Shown here one piece after another: positions 1 to 11,479 of a stretch of 64,000 nt of DNA (its first letter is position 1; each line of letters starts with the position of its first letter). The stretch is from Aedes albopictus (Eukaryota > Arthropoda > Insecta > Diptera > Culicidae). The translations under genes were made by a program, and so were the position numbers. Under the pieces are notes generated by a model. The model saw only the letters and a program-made list of their open reading frames with translations. It was not told the DNA's origin and made no database searches. The stretch lies in contig NC_085138.1 of the NCBI RefSeq assembly GCF_035046485.1, positions 94,219,766 to 94,283,765 on the forward strand. Direction: 5' to 3'.

Positions 1-1082
1 AAAGACGGATCGTATATTCTATTTTATCGATCTTGTTACCGCTCATACTCATGCTCATGTTACATCTGTCAAAATGACCTGAGAGTAGTCAGTCATTTTG
101 AGGTTAGATCACTTTTTAGATAATCCAAGTAGGCATTTTATAAAAAAAGTGCCTCTAACCCTTTAATAACGGATGTGCCACATTAGCCCAGTCGAGGAAA
201 CCGACCTTTACAAACCGTAAAAAAACCTCATGACGAAGAGAACAAACCTGCCGACAATACCCAGAGCCACCCTATAACCACAGACGTAACTCTTAGAAGA
301 AATTCAATAACACTTTTTCCCGATTGATTTTTCATGAACACACTGCCACTTATTGGTAGAACCGCGCGAAACACTGTCGGGTTGGCCATTATGGATTGCG
401 ATTAGATGTTTGTCTATTACACGAATCGCCTATAATTTGCGTTTGCACCATTCAGCAACGTGTACACTGGCACACGTCAAAGCGATAGAACACTAGCGTC
501 TCTGGTGGGAAGATAGCGGAAATCAAATGAAACTTAAATTCATCGCTAAACGCATGCGCCAAACCGTTTTGAAGAGTGTTACGTCTGTATGTCTGTAGTT
601 TGTAGTATAATGATAAAATCAGTATACAGATATAATGACAACGTATTCGGCCTAACGACCCTTTCGATCTAACGGCATTCGGTCTAATGGCTTTCGGCCG
701 AACGACCTACTTCCATTTTACGGAAAATCCATATGATATCCTGTACGTTTCTGAAAAATCCGTATATCAATATTTGTAACTACGCCCGTCGTTCAGTATG
801 GCCCTCGACGAACCGCTACCAATTGTTCTACAGTATTGTTCCGATTTTATCACGCCCCATTTCAAAAATGCTTTTAAATATTCTACAAAATCTATACGCA
901 TTTTTGATATTTTTAACGTTGCAAAACGCGCTTTCAACATTTATCTTGAAGAAGAGGGGAAACACTTGCTCTCAAATGTAACAGTAAATGAATGAAAAAT
1001 GAAGGACTATCGCGCGGAGGGCGTAATAAAATCGGAACATTACTGTATTACCAACTAGACTACCACCCGAGTGACAAGAAGA
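1..1082. other. AT-rich non-coding DNA with short repeats
   Basis: No credible gene is visible. About 196-277 is a half copy of the inverted-repeat element at 16538-16730, sharing the CATGACGAAGAGAACAAA core. About 645-712 is a short degenerate tandem repeat, listed separately. The 60-80 codon ORFs here have no recognisable motif. Confidence 0.5.
645..712. repeat. Degenerate ~16 bp tandem repeat
   Basis: Four imperfect units alternate between ATTCGGCCTAACGACC-like and TTCGGTCTAATGGC-like forms. This is a short minisatellite with no coding potential. Confidence 0.6.
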
Positions 1083-1214
1083 AGTCCTGTTCAACGACGT
1101 AGGTTGAACTTGCTCGAAGTTGCTGCATCCTACTCTTACACGTTTGTTGACTAATGGGTAAGAGCAAGATGCAGCAACTTCAAGCAAGTTCAACCTGCGT
1201 CGTTGAACAGGACT
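1083..1214. mobile_element. Palindromic MITE
   Basis: The two halves are near-perfect reverse complements. The left half begins AGTCCTGTTCAACGACG and the right half ends CGTCGTTGAACAGGACT, with arms of about 57 bases and a short centre near 1140-1158. It has no coding capacity. The fold-back form is typical of mosquito MITEs; the superfamily cannot be assigned because no clear target duplication is visible. Confidence 0.75.
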
Positions 1215-2059
1215 AATGTGTGCTGTCACAAATGATGATAGGCAGAAATGTGTTTCTATGAGATCAGGCGAAACAGTTTTTTGCTCGTATTAGGAAAAGT
1301 GCTAGATCAAATAGTTTTTAAGCTGAAAATTCTCTTTTCATACGTAAATAAGCCTAAGTTCTCTGAGTTTGTTACTTAGTTCAGTTCTCTTTTGTCAGTT
1401 ATTGAAACACTTAGTTACTAAAAAGGTAAAGTGTAAACTTTGAGTTCGTTAATTCGACAGCATTCTGATAAGTTTGTTTTCCTACTTAGCTAGCTGACGA
1501 CTAGACGTTTATTCAGTTGAGAAACCCGGATCAGATTGAAACTGCATACTCGTTTAAAGTTGTCTACACAGATTGGTAAGAATCTAACAGAATTATTATA
1601 CAATTTGTATGCTCAGTCTTCAATAATCCTATCAGCAGTTCAGATCGATCGCAGTTGCTCAAAAGATAACGTTTCTCGGAAGAATGATCTTGTTCGAAGT
1701 ATAGTGAATTACTAAAATTAAGGTAAAACCCTATTGTTAACGTCACATATTAACAAATTTATATTTGTAGAAATTTATATCAGTTTCTCTCAATAAATGT
1801 TGATGAATTCGGTTAATTCAGGCGACGATCGCAGCTATTCTTCCAACAATATTATTTTACAAAAAAAAAATGTAAAAAATGTAGGGTGTCTACTCGTAAA
1901 ACAAAATCGAATTTGAACCTGAGATTCCTGCATGAATTATGCAATGACAACAAATAGCTGGGACAGTCTTTTCTTTTTTCTTACTACTTATTCTCCCTGA
2001 TAAACAGGAGAAACAAAAAAAAAACTGCTAACGCAAGTAACTACAACTAAGATTTAAAA
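1215..2059. other. Non-coding DNA, nothing recognised
   Basis: AT-rich sequence with an A-run near 1860 and only short random ORFs. I see no repeat structure or gene. Confidence 0.4.
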
Positions 2060-2800
2060 AAAATCCTGTTTTGATTCCTTCAGGGATTTCTACGAAAATT
2101 ACTAAAAAATGTCTTAGAATGTTCCCAGTAATTCCTGTTGGAAATCACCTTGAGATTCCTTTGTGAATTCTCACTGATATTGGTTCAGGAATACTGCTGG
2201 GATTTATTTAGAAATTTATAATTGACTCCGCCAAAAAAATTTGCTGGGATACCTCTCTGAAAGAATCCTTGGGAAAATCTCAAGATCGATATCGATAGGA
2301 ATCTTTGCAGAAATCCCTGAAGCAATCCCAAAAAGAATGTTTAGACTTTACAGGAATGCCATGAGGCACTTGTGGAGGTAATCAAATCTAAAAGGTTTTC
2401 TAAAAAGATTTCTTTAGGAGTGCTTCCAGGAATGGCTGCAGGATTCTCTATTGGGATTGCTGAAGAAATACCTTCAAGTATTCCTCCAGAAATTTCTGCA
2501 AGGATTCAACCAAGAATTCTTATGGGATTACCACTTTTGCTGGGATTTCACTAGAAATTCCTGCTGTAATTTGTTCACGGATTGTCTAGAACTGTAGTAT
2601 TCCTCCTGCGAATACTCTAGAGATTATTATGGGAACTTCTGTTGGGATAGCTTCAGGACTCCTCTAGACATGTGTGGTAGACATCCTCTATGATTTTTTT
2701 CTGAGTTTCTGTTCTTGCTAGAAACTCTTGAGTAATTTCAGCAAGAATTCCCGAAGAAATGCTAGTAGAATTTCCTGAAGGGATCCAACAGTAATTATTG
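2060..2800. repeat. Degenerate ATTCC/GGAAT quasi-tandem array
   Basis: Short motifs such as GGATTTC, ATTCCT, GGAATT and CAGGAAT recur every 20-30 bases in varied order. They produce spurious ORFs rich in Ile, Pro and Gly (for example 2372-2554). The same style of array occurs at about 53870-54340 and 55590-55860. GC-richer relatives occur at 4590-4840 and 11480-11905. Confidence 0.6.
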
Positions 2801-3482
2801 GATTAAAGCCTGTATCCACAATAATCGGGACACAGAAATACAGCTGTAATTCTGCAATAGATACATTGAAATTGCTCAAATTTGGCCTAATAACATCTTA
2901 AGATATGTTCACTTCAACTATAAAATTTCATGTGAATCGGTGCAGAACTTTTTGTTGTAGCAATGAAAAAGTAAAAATTTTACATTTAATGTGCACCATT
3001 GAATTTTGTACAATCCCTAGTTTTGCTTGTCAGCGCTGTAACTTTTGAATTTGATAAAGGAAATCGCTGAAATTTTGAACCTAAACTTGTCAATCTACAT
3101 TTGTTGCATTGGCAAAATTAAAAAAAAATCGATGCATTATGAACAATTCTATAGTCGAAAGATGTATTGGGACAGAACGTGATTTTAGTCCTTCAGACAG
3201 CAATTAGTTAGCACCCTTTATTGTTTCGATTGTACTATTATTGATTGTACTATACCAATAGTCATGAAATTTTGCAGGCATAATAGACACATAACCAACT
3301 ACCTTCTGTGAAAATTTCATGTAAATTGGCAGAGAAATTCAAAAGTTATGAACAGGCAAACATCGCACATGAAAAACACGAAAAAAAATTCACTAACACT
3401 CACCCTTATCAACATCAGTAGCATTCAAACCATTTGATCAAAGTTAATGAAATTTTGCAAGAACTATCATAACTGCTAATCA
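2801..3482. other. Non-coding DNA, nothing recognised
   Basis: AT-rich sequence without coding signals. Phrases such as 'gaaattttgcaggcat' hint at old repeat DNA, but no boundaries are visible. Confidence 0.35.
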
Positions 3483-3560
3483 GGGGTTCCCAACCTTTTT
3501 GAGGTGGTGACCCCTTTTAAAAATTGTCAAAACATCTGGGGCCCAATGAAAACTTTTAGA
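3483..3560. mobile_element. Possible hAT-type transposon terminus
   Basis: The segment begins AGGGGTTCCCAACCTTTTTG and continues into GGTGGTGACCCC. This resembles the inverted terminus seen in several hAT-derived non-autonomous elements. I could not find a matching opposite end nearby, so it may be a solo or truncated end. Confidence 0.3.
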
Positions 3561-4589
3561 AAAAAATATGAATTAAATAAACGAAACCAAGTTATTTGGG
3601 TATAGTGGCGTAGCCAGAAATTTACTGAGGAAGGGATTTCCAACGATCAATAAAATTTTTCTTTTATTTGACACTCAACATTTCGTATACAACGACGCCA
3701 TCCTACATTAAATTTCAATTGCAGCTAAAAAAATTTCTTCTGATATTGTTTTATACTGAAAATTAGTTCCTAAAATTGTGGTTCTTGGGGGTGGCGGTTG
3801 GGGGTTTGGTAGTGGTTAATCCTAAAAAAATGGAAAGGGTGCTAAACGAATGTCTCGTTAAATTCCTGTGTTTTCCAACCCATTTTTAGAGATAAGCAAA
3901 ACTCGTAATTCTCCTGGAAACTTATTCTGAAATATTCACAAATACAGTTTGATAATCTAGTGGCATAACTCATACCATCATAGAACTGTAATGAAGAGAT
4001 CTGCACGACTATGACTGCTAAGGAAGGTGAAGCTCCGTCTATTTATATTTACACAGGAAAACTCCGTGTCATATTTACACAGGAAAACTCCGTGTCGGAT
4101 TGTCTTGGAAAAGGATTTCATTCTTGTGATTCTAGCGGATCCTGTGCAGAATGATTTGGAGCAGAGGATTGGAAATTTTTCGAGAGGATTGGAAATTTTT
4201 CTATATATTTCTATACTCAATATAAATATGAAAAAAAAAAGATTCTGAGCAAGGATGTTTTTTGATCATTTGGCAATCGCTTTACTTATTTGGTCTTACT
4301 TCTACCATAGTTATCGGTATATTGGGGCTGATAATCAGCTCATATTATTCATTTGCTCGTAATTGATGACGTACAACCCGACATAACCTATTATGTATCA
4401 GTCTGTCGAAATTTGTCAGGGTTTTTCATTTTTTTTTTGCCCAGCTAGACATTTCATTCAAATGACAAGAAATCGCTTCTCATTTGAAGAGAGCTCTGAT
4501 TGACTGAAACCGTTTTAAGCATGACTAGAAGCAAAAATGACTGAAAGATTTGTTGGTTACTGTTCATATGAATGAGATGATTTTTTGCA
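3561..4589. other. Non-coding DNA with a possible MITE end
   Basis: About 3604 starts GTGGCGTAGCCAGAAATT, a phrase reminiscent of MITE ends, but no partner end was found. The ORFs overlapping 3978-4248 on both strands contain a short internal duplication (ACACAGGAAAACTCCGTGTC twice near 4051-4098) and look non-coding. Confidence 0.35.
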
Positions 4590-4840
4590 GCACTGATCCA
4601 GGGGATTTAGGGGGATTTCAAGGATGTTTCAGAGGACTACCCCTGGAACGTTTGGAATACCTCTGAAATATCATAAAACGTCGAACGAAACCCCTTGTAA
4701 CTCACTGAAACACCTCTTGAGGCTTGAGGCCAGTCTGGAGAACAGCTTGAGAACAGTCCGGAAAACCCGTGAAATGCGCCTGAAAACCCTTGAACCTCAT
4801 GATACACCTCTGGCACTAGCCCCTTTTGAAGCAATGCCTT
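4590..4840. repeat. Degenerate CTGAAACCC/CTGGAA array (left part)
   Basis: Imperfect repeats of CCTCTGAAA, CCCTGGAACG and GAAACCCC. The same pattern resumes at 11480-11905, so the LTR element at 4841-11296 appears to sit in or beside one such array. The overlapping ORFs on both strands (4624-4845) are by-products of the repeat. Confidence 0.6.
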
Positions 4841-5956
4841 TGTAAGAATTCGCTTTCAGCCCTTACCTGCTGTTACCCGGCAGGGCGGCCTAAAGCAGGG
4901 TACCTCCACTAATATTTGAATTTCGGATGGAATTAAATGTAAAAATAATAATAAATCAATTTTGCAATAAAAACTCTATTATGTACGTCTGACCTGTTTT
5001 GCCCCTTTCTCCCCTTTGGCACTTCGGCTTCGGTCGACTCGTTGGGGCCCTTGCTGCAGTGGTGGTGATGGTCGCTGTTGGCTTCTGCGCTCCCGCACGG
5101 ACTATGCGGAGCTTCTTCTTCTTCTTCTTCTTTCTTCTTCTGCTTCACTTTTGGGCACTTTTGGACTGTAAAACAGTCGTCCTTGACGTTTAGCTAGGGG
5201 GAAGAGCGGGCTCCTTTGTCGGATCCCCCCTAGCGACGGTGGTGTAAAAACACCGAACTACCTACTCGCCGTAGACAGTTCCGGCAGAAACCGCAGTTTC
5301 GAACCCAAGAATAGCACGCCCCTTTGTGCTTTCTTGCTTCGTCTTCCTTGGCACTTAGCTACACGGGCGAGACAAAGCTCTATTGGCTGAGCCCGTGTAG
5401 CGAAGACGGTGGGATATTGGACACTTTGCGAACCGCAATGGCGGTGGTCCTCACCCTAGCACAGCACTTTCACTGCACTTCACTGTGCCCGAACCACGGG
5501 CCGGCACAAATGTTCGGGGGGATTACTGTTCACTTTCCACTCCCGACGAGGCTAGGAACAACCATCTAGCCTACGGATAACGCGAAAACGGCACTAAATT
5601 AATTACTTCGGCACGTATTCCACGGAGTAAAAAGATGCGTCCGTCGCGATTCGTGGTTCGACACTTTTCTCCTCAATCAAAACAAAACAGCCACACACCA
5701 CATCTCCACCGTGCTTTTCTATTCTGCTGCTGATGCTGTTGCGGTTGATGTGTGCAATGAGGGGGAGATTGGGGGTCAAATGCCTCACCGGTACAATAAA
5801 TACGTTTTGATTTCCCTACATTCTAATTAAACAAATATCAAATAAAAATTTATAAAAACAAAACAAACAAATTGAAATATTGCAAAACACAGTGGTGTAG
5901 GTGGGTAAAATGCACGCAACATAGAAAAATGCCCTAAATTGTAACCACAGGTTACA
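4841..5956 (-). repeat. 3' LTR of the Gag-only element
   Basis: 1116 bp direct repeat matching 10181-11296. It contains a CTT-rich tract (about 5112-5145) and several short ORFs that recur at the same places in the other LTR. Those ORFs are incidental. Confidence 0.92.
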
Positions 5957-6934
5957 ATCTCGCCCACACCGAGGAGAAAAAATGCGAGCATTTTTTTTTA
6001 GCTAGCCCTAACACCTAACACCGATAACAATAATAATGAACCGAATTAAAAAGAAATAAATTAACATGAAAATATGAATAAAATAAATAAAAAAAGTGTA
6101 AATAAAAAATCTGCCTAACCTAACCAAACAAAGACATTTTCCACAGATTAAAATGTAACAAAGACACAATCAGGGAACGACCGAACAAAAAGAAAAAGCT
6201 AAATCGGTACATCGTCTCACGGTTGTTCTGCAGACAAGGACTGGGACCCGTCGCTATTAACGGCACCAGACCACCCTCGACACATCCGGTTCTCAATGGG
6301 AGAACTAAGAATCTTCAACTCCCCCAGACCAATTCGGGATAACACTCAAAACAACCTGACTTCCTAAAACCCTGCTAGCCTCTGGTCGGAAGTAGCATAG
6401 CAGAGGAACGGTTGTCGTGGTCTTGTTTTTCTTGTTTTCTTTTTTTCTTCCGACGTCCAGTATTCCCGTCCTGACGGTATTTATATTTACTAGACAGGTG
6501 GGGTTTCAATTCAATCCACATTCATCCAAAGTGTATCACTCATTCATCCCAATCATTGGCCTACGCGCACACACAATCACACAAGACATTTGAATGAACA
6601 CCCCGCCATTTCACACACTTTCATTTATTTTCATTCACTCTCATTATTTTCACTCACACAATACATTTTCCCACTCATACAGCACACAAAATACCAAAAC
6701 AAACGGGCAATGGACGCAAGGTATTGTCTTTTACGCTACAAGTAATTCCTTTCCCAAGGATACTTGAGCAAGACACCGAACGTGAATGCAGATCAATTAC
6801 GAACTGATTCCGTTTGGAATCAGTCGAATTTCCCTGATTCTGGCAGATAAAAACAACGAAGAACAAACAAATTAAAAAAAGATTAAAAGGTGTTGTCATC
6901 TATGCGCGGGAAATAAACATGAAGATAACTTTCA
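5957..6934. other. 3' non-coding interior of the LTR element
   Basis: AT-rich leader-like DNA with runs of CATTCA/CACTCA (6530-6670). No clear polypurine tract is visible next to the 3' LTR; the best candidate is the purine-rich GGGCGAGAT read on the minus strand at 5957-5965. No conserved coding motif was seen. Confidence 0.4.
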
Positions 6935-6941
6935 GTGTACA

Positions 6942-7459
6942 GGTGCGCATACATAGATGACCTCCCGAATGGATCGGCGGTCGTGGTTGAGTCCTTCTGT
7001 CAGGGAAGGAAGATTAAGTTGGGGTGTATTGATGGTATAATGAGGCTCGAACCCCTAGAGGTTCACAACCTCGAAGAGTTGTCAGGTGCCGGGAGATTTA
7101 GGTGTCGGCTCCTGAGGAAAGAAGATGATTGCCAGCGTGAAGTGATGCGTGATGCTCCCGGATCCATCGATCTTCGGAAGCTCCCAAGTGAGCAACCTGG
7201 TGAAGTGGATATGGTGGATCCGAGGAGCTCCTGGAAGATTTTATATTCACGCTGGCTTGGGAAAATTTGCTGTCACCCTCCAACGGCTCAATCAGGCTGT
7301 GTAGGCGACACCATTCTTCTTCAGGTGAGTATTGTGATTAAAGCTAGTGTACTAACCAAAACCCACAATCTCACACTGAATTTGATATCTACTTGCAGGT
7401 CATCGTTGAGCAATATGCAAGCAACGGATGCCTGGATCAAAGTAATTGAAAAATTTATC
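6942..7459 (+). pseudogene. Antisense intron-containing segment captured in the LTR element
   Basis: Read on the plus strand, opposite to Gag, an open stretch of about 128 codons ends at a CAG^GTGAGT donor (intron from 7325). After 74 bases comes a TTGCAG^GTCATCG acceptor, with a textbook TACTAAC branch sequence in between. Joining at these sites keeps the frame open for 16 further codons to a TGA. The upstream edge may be another acceptor (GTGTACAG near 6940). I do not recognise the product. Because the segment is antisense to the retroelement transcript, its intron would not have been spliced out during retrotransposition. That fits capture of a host gene fragment. Chance splice-like signals remain possible. 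Confidence 0.45.
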
Positions 7460-7615
7460 TTTGAAGTAAAATTTAGTATTCACTCCCACTGTACCAATTT
7501 GGGAAAAAACGCTATGAAATTTTGACATGGAAACAGCCTTTGAAGAATTGGTACAAATAGAAGCTACGGGAAGTTTTCATTGAAGATTTACAGAGGGATT
7601 AGATTGCCAACATGA

Positions 7616-9790
7616 TTAGTTGGATCTAATCCCATTTTGCAAACAATAAGGGCAGCGAGAAGCTTCAAATCCCTTAAATCCACACAGTACGCAGAAAACA
7701 CGCTTGGGCTTTGAACACTTTTCATGTTCATGCCCCTGAATTCCGCAGTTGTAACACACTCCCAAGTGTGGCGGACGGTGTTTGTCCACCAGGGAGCTCA
7801 AACATATTATGCCTTCTTGTCGCGACTGTGGAGATTTAGGGATTGGGCTAGTCTTCTCTCGGAGATGTCTTTCGGGTCGACCTCCCGTTTCTTTGAAACG
7901 AAGAGGTGGAGGTCTATTTCGTTTTGGTGACGATGGAGGGCTATTCTTGTTGTAGAATACCCTTGGTTTGTACCCATTTCCGTTGTCACGAGATTGTTGT
8001 TGCTGCTGGCTTTGTTTATAACCATCATATGCAGGCTTACTTGAAATTGTAGATGCTTCCTTGGGAACTCCAAATACTTTTTGGTAAATGGAGGTTTTGG
8101 AAGCATCAATGGTCTTTCCGATGAGCATCAACTCGGACAATGTGTTCACCGGCTTGAAGACGAGAACCTGCTTGTAATCAGGTCTCAGGTTTCGCTTAAG
8201 GATGTTCAACTTCTCGTGGAGACTTAGCGGCGCAGGCATAGCACGGAAGATTTTCTCCATCTCAAGATAAAAATCTTGGAAGGATTCATTCCTCTGCTGT
8301 CGCCGCTGAGACGCTTTCATCCTCAGCGCAGCATCAAGTTCCGGGTGCACGAAGTTCGCCTTCAACTCGCACACCAGGTGGTTCCAGTTGTAGAACCGCT
8401 TCTGGGAACGCATCGCTTGAAACCAAGCCAACGCGTTACCGGTGAACAAATGCATTGCCGAGCTAAACAGTTCTGCCTCGGACATTTGTTCTGACTCAGC
8501 GTAATGGTGGACACATTCCAAAAATTCGTTGAGTCCCATTCCTTCGTCATTCCCAGCATACTTCCTGATTTTCCAATCGGCCACCCGTTGGGGCCGACGC
8601 TGGTAACCGGTGATTTCCACCGATGCTGCTCTTTCCGACTGACGCGGAAGCGTTAAATTCGGAAGAGTAGTCTGTTGATAAAAGTTCTGGGAATTATGCG
8701 AAGGTCCGAGATTCTCAGGACTTTTGGAACTGTCCGCATTACGGTAGTCAAAACGTCTTTGAAATGGTTGATTGGGTAGTCCAAAGTTCTTGCCAGAAGT
8801 TTGCTTCTGCAGGTTCTCTGGAGTACCCAAACCTTCTAACGCTTGCGGGTCAAAATCAGGCAAATCCGGTAGATCGGGGCTTTGTTGCAATCGAAGATCT
8901 TGCGTATCTACCGGCAAACTCGGGGAGTTTACGTTAGGAATAATTTTGCTGACGATGTCCTGTAACTCAGAAATCTTCTCGCGAAGTGTTTGCACTTCGC
9001 GGTTAGTTTTCTGTAGTCCGGATGCAATCGTGCCAATGGACGCAAGGCCGCTACCTAGTTTTCTGACTACATCTTCGAGTGAATCAACTCTAGATGCAGT
9101 CCTAGTTTCGCTTTGATTGATCTGCTCTTGCGTCCTTTTAATCTCCGCCCTTATGTCAAGTAAGACATCGCGAATTTCTTCGCCCACCGCCTGATTGGAG
9201 GATGCTTCAACGATTGGAAGTTGGTTTCCTTTCGCTGAAACATCCTTTCCCGCGGCAATTTGAGCCAGCAAATCCTCACCATCATCTTCTTTGTCTTCCT
9301 CGGTTGGCGTGAGAGAAGGCACCAAACTATTCGCGAAGTGGTAGTTATGGAGGGCTACCACATCGCTCAACAAATCTGCAAAGGCCTTATTGGCCTCCCC
9401 CACGACATAGTTTTTGACGATTTGGAGCCGAGCACCCAGATGGAGCAATCTGCTCCGGTATACCTCCATATTCGGACACCTGTACCCCAAATCTTCCTTC
9501 ATGGACTCAAATTTGCCACGACAAAGTTCCAATTCCGCGTCAATATCCCCTTTAAAGGAGCGGACAGCGGTCTCGGAGCATTTCTGCTCACTGATCAAAA
9601 ACGCCCGCAGTCGACGACGCTTGTTGGAACTGGATTGACCCGATCCAGGAGGGATAACAACACCGCGGGAGTTCAATTCAAAGTCAATTTCGTCAGGTTC
9701 TAAGTGATCGGCACGCAAATGGAAGTAGGCGACGTTGAACTCCCCCAACATCAACATGTCGATCGGCATTTTGATAAATGAGCAACACAA
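7616..9790 (-). CDS. gag: Gag polyprotein of an LTR retrotransposon
   Basis: 724 codons, intact. About residues 205-285 are heptad-rich and likely a coiled coil. About 405-560 contain a Ty3/gypsy-style retrotransposon Gag core, with a tryptophan-rich start (RVADWKIRKYAG), WFQAM, and a helical run ending near LMLIGKTIDA. Then come a Gln- and Arg-rich linker and, near residues 679-692, a CCHC knuckle CYNCGIQGHEHEKC. A second knuckle-like CVLCGFKGFEASRC has Phe where the His should be, so it is probably defective or divergent. The protein would coat and package the element RNA. The start was taken as the first ATG after the leader; in-frame ATGs seven and eleven codons later are alternatives. 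Confidence 0.85.
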   Translation of the reverse strand: MCCSFIKMPIDMLMLGEFNVAYFHLRADHLEPDEIDFELNSRGVVIPPGSGQSSSNKRRRLRAFLISEQKCSETAVRSFKGDIDAELELCRGKFESMKEDLGYRCPNMEVYRSRLLHLGARLQIVKNYVVGEANKAFADLLSDVVALHNYHFANSLVPSLTPTEEDKEDDGEDLLAQIAAGKDVSAKGNQLPIVEASSNQAVGEEIRDVLLDIRAEIKRTQEQINQSETRTASRVDSLEDVVRKLGSGLASIGTIASGLQKTNREVQTLREKISELQDIVSKIIPNVNSPSLPVDTQDLRLQQSPDLPDLPDFDPQALEGLGTPENLQKQTSGKNFGLPNQPFQRRFDYRNADSSKSPENLGPSHNSQNFYQQTTLPNLTLPRQSERAASVEITGYQRRPQRVADWKIRKYAGNDEGMGLNEFLECVHHYAESEQMSEAELFSSAMHLFTGNALAWFQAMRSQKRFYNWNHLVCELKANFVHPELDAALRMKASQRRQQRNESFQDFYLEMEKIFRAMPAPLSLHEKLNILKRNLRPDYKQVLVFKPVNTLSELMLIGKTIDASKTSIYQKVFGVPKEASTISSKPAYDGYKQSQQQQQSRDNGNGYKPRVFYNKNSPPSSPKRNRPPPLRFKETGGRPERHLREKTSPIPKSPQSRQEGIICLSSLVDKHRPPHLGVCYNCGIQGHEHEKCSKPKRVFCVLCGFKGFEASRCPYCLQNGIRSN

Positions 9791-10160
9791 ATTTTCAAAA
9801 TGTGGACGAAATTAAAACTTACCAACTGTTTTGTAAGTATACATACGGTGAGGAATAATTTTCTAGCTCATTAACGGTTCCAAAATGGTTTTCAGTTATC
9901 AGGTTGAATCAAATGCTACCCCAAATCGGCCCAGAAGAATCAAAAATCCCGCCCTGAGAACAAAGAGACCCAAAATGCACCAATTCGTTCTGCAGACGAG
10001 ACGAATAACCGATTTAGGACACAAAACAACAAAATAAAATAAATAATACGACCACGCGACTGTGGAAAATATCCCCACCACTGTGTTTATTCCACCCAAA
10101 ATCCAAATTTTGGTGGAAGTACCCCTCGCTCAGTGGAAAAAATCGAAGATTTTTTCGCAA

Positions 10161-10178
10161 AATTTACGTTGGGCGCCA
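10161..10178 (-). other. Primer-binding site, tRNA-Lys type
   Basis: On the minus strand, two bases after the 5' LTR, the sequence reads TGGCGCCCAACGT. This is the start of the primer site known from retroelements primed by tRNA-Lys1,2. The match runs about 13 bases and then diverges. Confidence 0.75.
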
Positions 10179-10180
10179 AT

Positions 10181-11296
10181 TGTAAGAATTCGCTTTCAGC
10201 CCTTACCTGCTGTTACCCGGCAGGGCGGCCTAAAGCAGGGTACCTCCACTAATATTTGAATTTCGGATGGAATTAAATGTAAAAATAATAATAAATCAAT
10301 TTTGCAATAAAAACTCTATTATGTACGTCTGACCTGTTTTGCCCCTTTCTCCCCTTTGGCACTTCGGCTTCGGTCGACTCGTTGGGGCCCTTGCTGCAGT
10401 GGTGGTGATGGTCGCTGTTGGCTTCTGCGCTCCCGCACGGACTATGCGGAGCTTCTTCTTCTTCTTCTTCTTTCTTCTTCTGCTTCACTTTTGGGCACTT
10501 TTGGACTGTAAAACAGTCGTCCTTGACGTTTAGCTAGGGGGAAGAGCGGGCTCCTTTGTCGGATCCCCCCTAGCGACGGTGGTGTAAAAACACCGAACTA
10601 CCTACTCGCCGTAGACAGTTCCGGCAGAAACCGCAGTTTCGAACCCAAGAATAGCACGCCCCTTTGTGCTTTCTTGCTTCGTCTTCCTTGGCACTTAGCT
10701 ACACGGGCGAGACAAAGCTCTATTGGCTGAGCCCGTGTAGCGAAGACGGTGGGATATTGGACACTTTGCGAACCGCAATGGCGGTGGTCCTCACCCTAGC
10801 ACAGCACTTTCACTGCACTTCACTGTGCCCGAACCACGGGCCGGCACAAATGTTCGGGGGGATTACTGTTCACTTTCCACTCCCGACGAGGCTAGGAACA
10901 ACCATCTAGCCTACGGATAACGCGAAAACGGCACTAAATTAATTACTTCGGCACGTATTCCACGGAGTAAAAAGATGCGTCCGTCGCGATTCGTGGTTCG
11001 ACACTTTTCTCCTCAATCAAAACAAAACAGCCACACACCACATCTCCACCGTGCTTTTCTATTCTGCTGCTGATGCTGTTGCGGTTGATGTGTGCAATGA
11101 GGGGGAGATTGGGGGTCAAATGCCTCACCGGTACAATAAATACGTTTTGATTTCCCTACATTCTAATTAAACAAATATCAAATAAAAATTTATAAAAACA
11201 AAACAAACAAATTGAAATATTGCAAAACACAGTGGTGTAGGTGGGTAAAATGCACGCAACATAGAAAAATGCCCTAAATTGTAACCACAGGTTACA
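10181..11296 (-). repeat. 5' LTR of the Gag-only element
   Basis: 1116 bp, the same as the left LTR. On the minus strand it starts TGTAACC and ends TTCTTACA. It should contain the promoter and polyadenylation signal of the element. Confidence 0.92.
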
Positions 11297-11479
11297 CCTT
11301 CTTGGTGGTTCCGGAGAGACGAAGGGTTTGGCGACCATAGGAATGTGTTTTAGTGGGTCGAGGATAGAGTAGTCCTGACTTTTACTTTTGTTGTAGAAGA
11401 CGGCCTAAACCCCACACTACCCTAACCTTCCTGTTAGGGTGTTTGTTGAGCAGATTTTTCCCCCTATGGTTTAAAAGAA
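11297..11479 (+). other. Short segment with a BEL-type primer-site-like motif
   Basis: Just outside the LTR element, from 11303, is TGGTGGTTCCGGAGAGACG. This closely resembles the TGGTGGCTCCAGAGAGGA motif found beside six BEL/Pao LTR ends at 33-45 kb. It may be a fragment of an old BEL leader. The rest is unremarkable. Confidence 0.35.

Larger units (their letters stand above)
4841..11296 (-). mobile_element. Gag-only LTR retrotransposon, complete with target duplication
   Basis: The ends are two 1116 bp direct repeats (4841-5956 and 10181-11296) that look identical wherever compared, starting TGTAAGAATTC and ending GGTTACA on the plus strand. A 4 bp target duplication, CCTT, flanks the element (4837-4840 and 11297-11300). 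Gag is on the minus strand, so the 5' LTR is the right one. Two bases inside it is a tRNA-Lys-type primer site. The 4.2 kb interior codes only for Gag; no protease, RT or integrase motifs are visible. The element must therefore have been mobilised in trans, probably by a Ty3/gypsy relative. LTR identity implies a recent insertion. The space normally used by pol holds an antisense intron-containing segment. Confidence 0.9.

Noticed and set aside
2372..2554. Pro/Ile-rich 60-codon ORF
   Set aside because: Produced by the degenerate ATTCC array and not bounded by any gene signal.
4933..5788. Repeated ORFs of 61-81 codons in both LTRs (also 10273-11128)
   Set aside because: They recur only because the LTRs are duplicates; they lack motifs and overlap on both strands.
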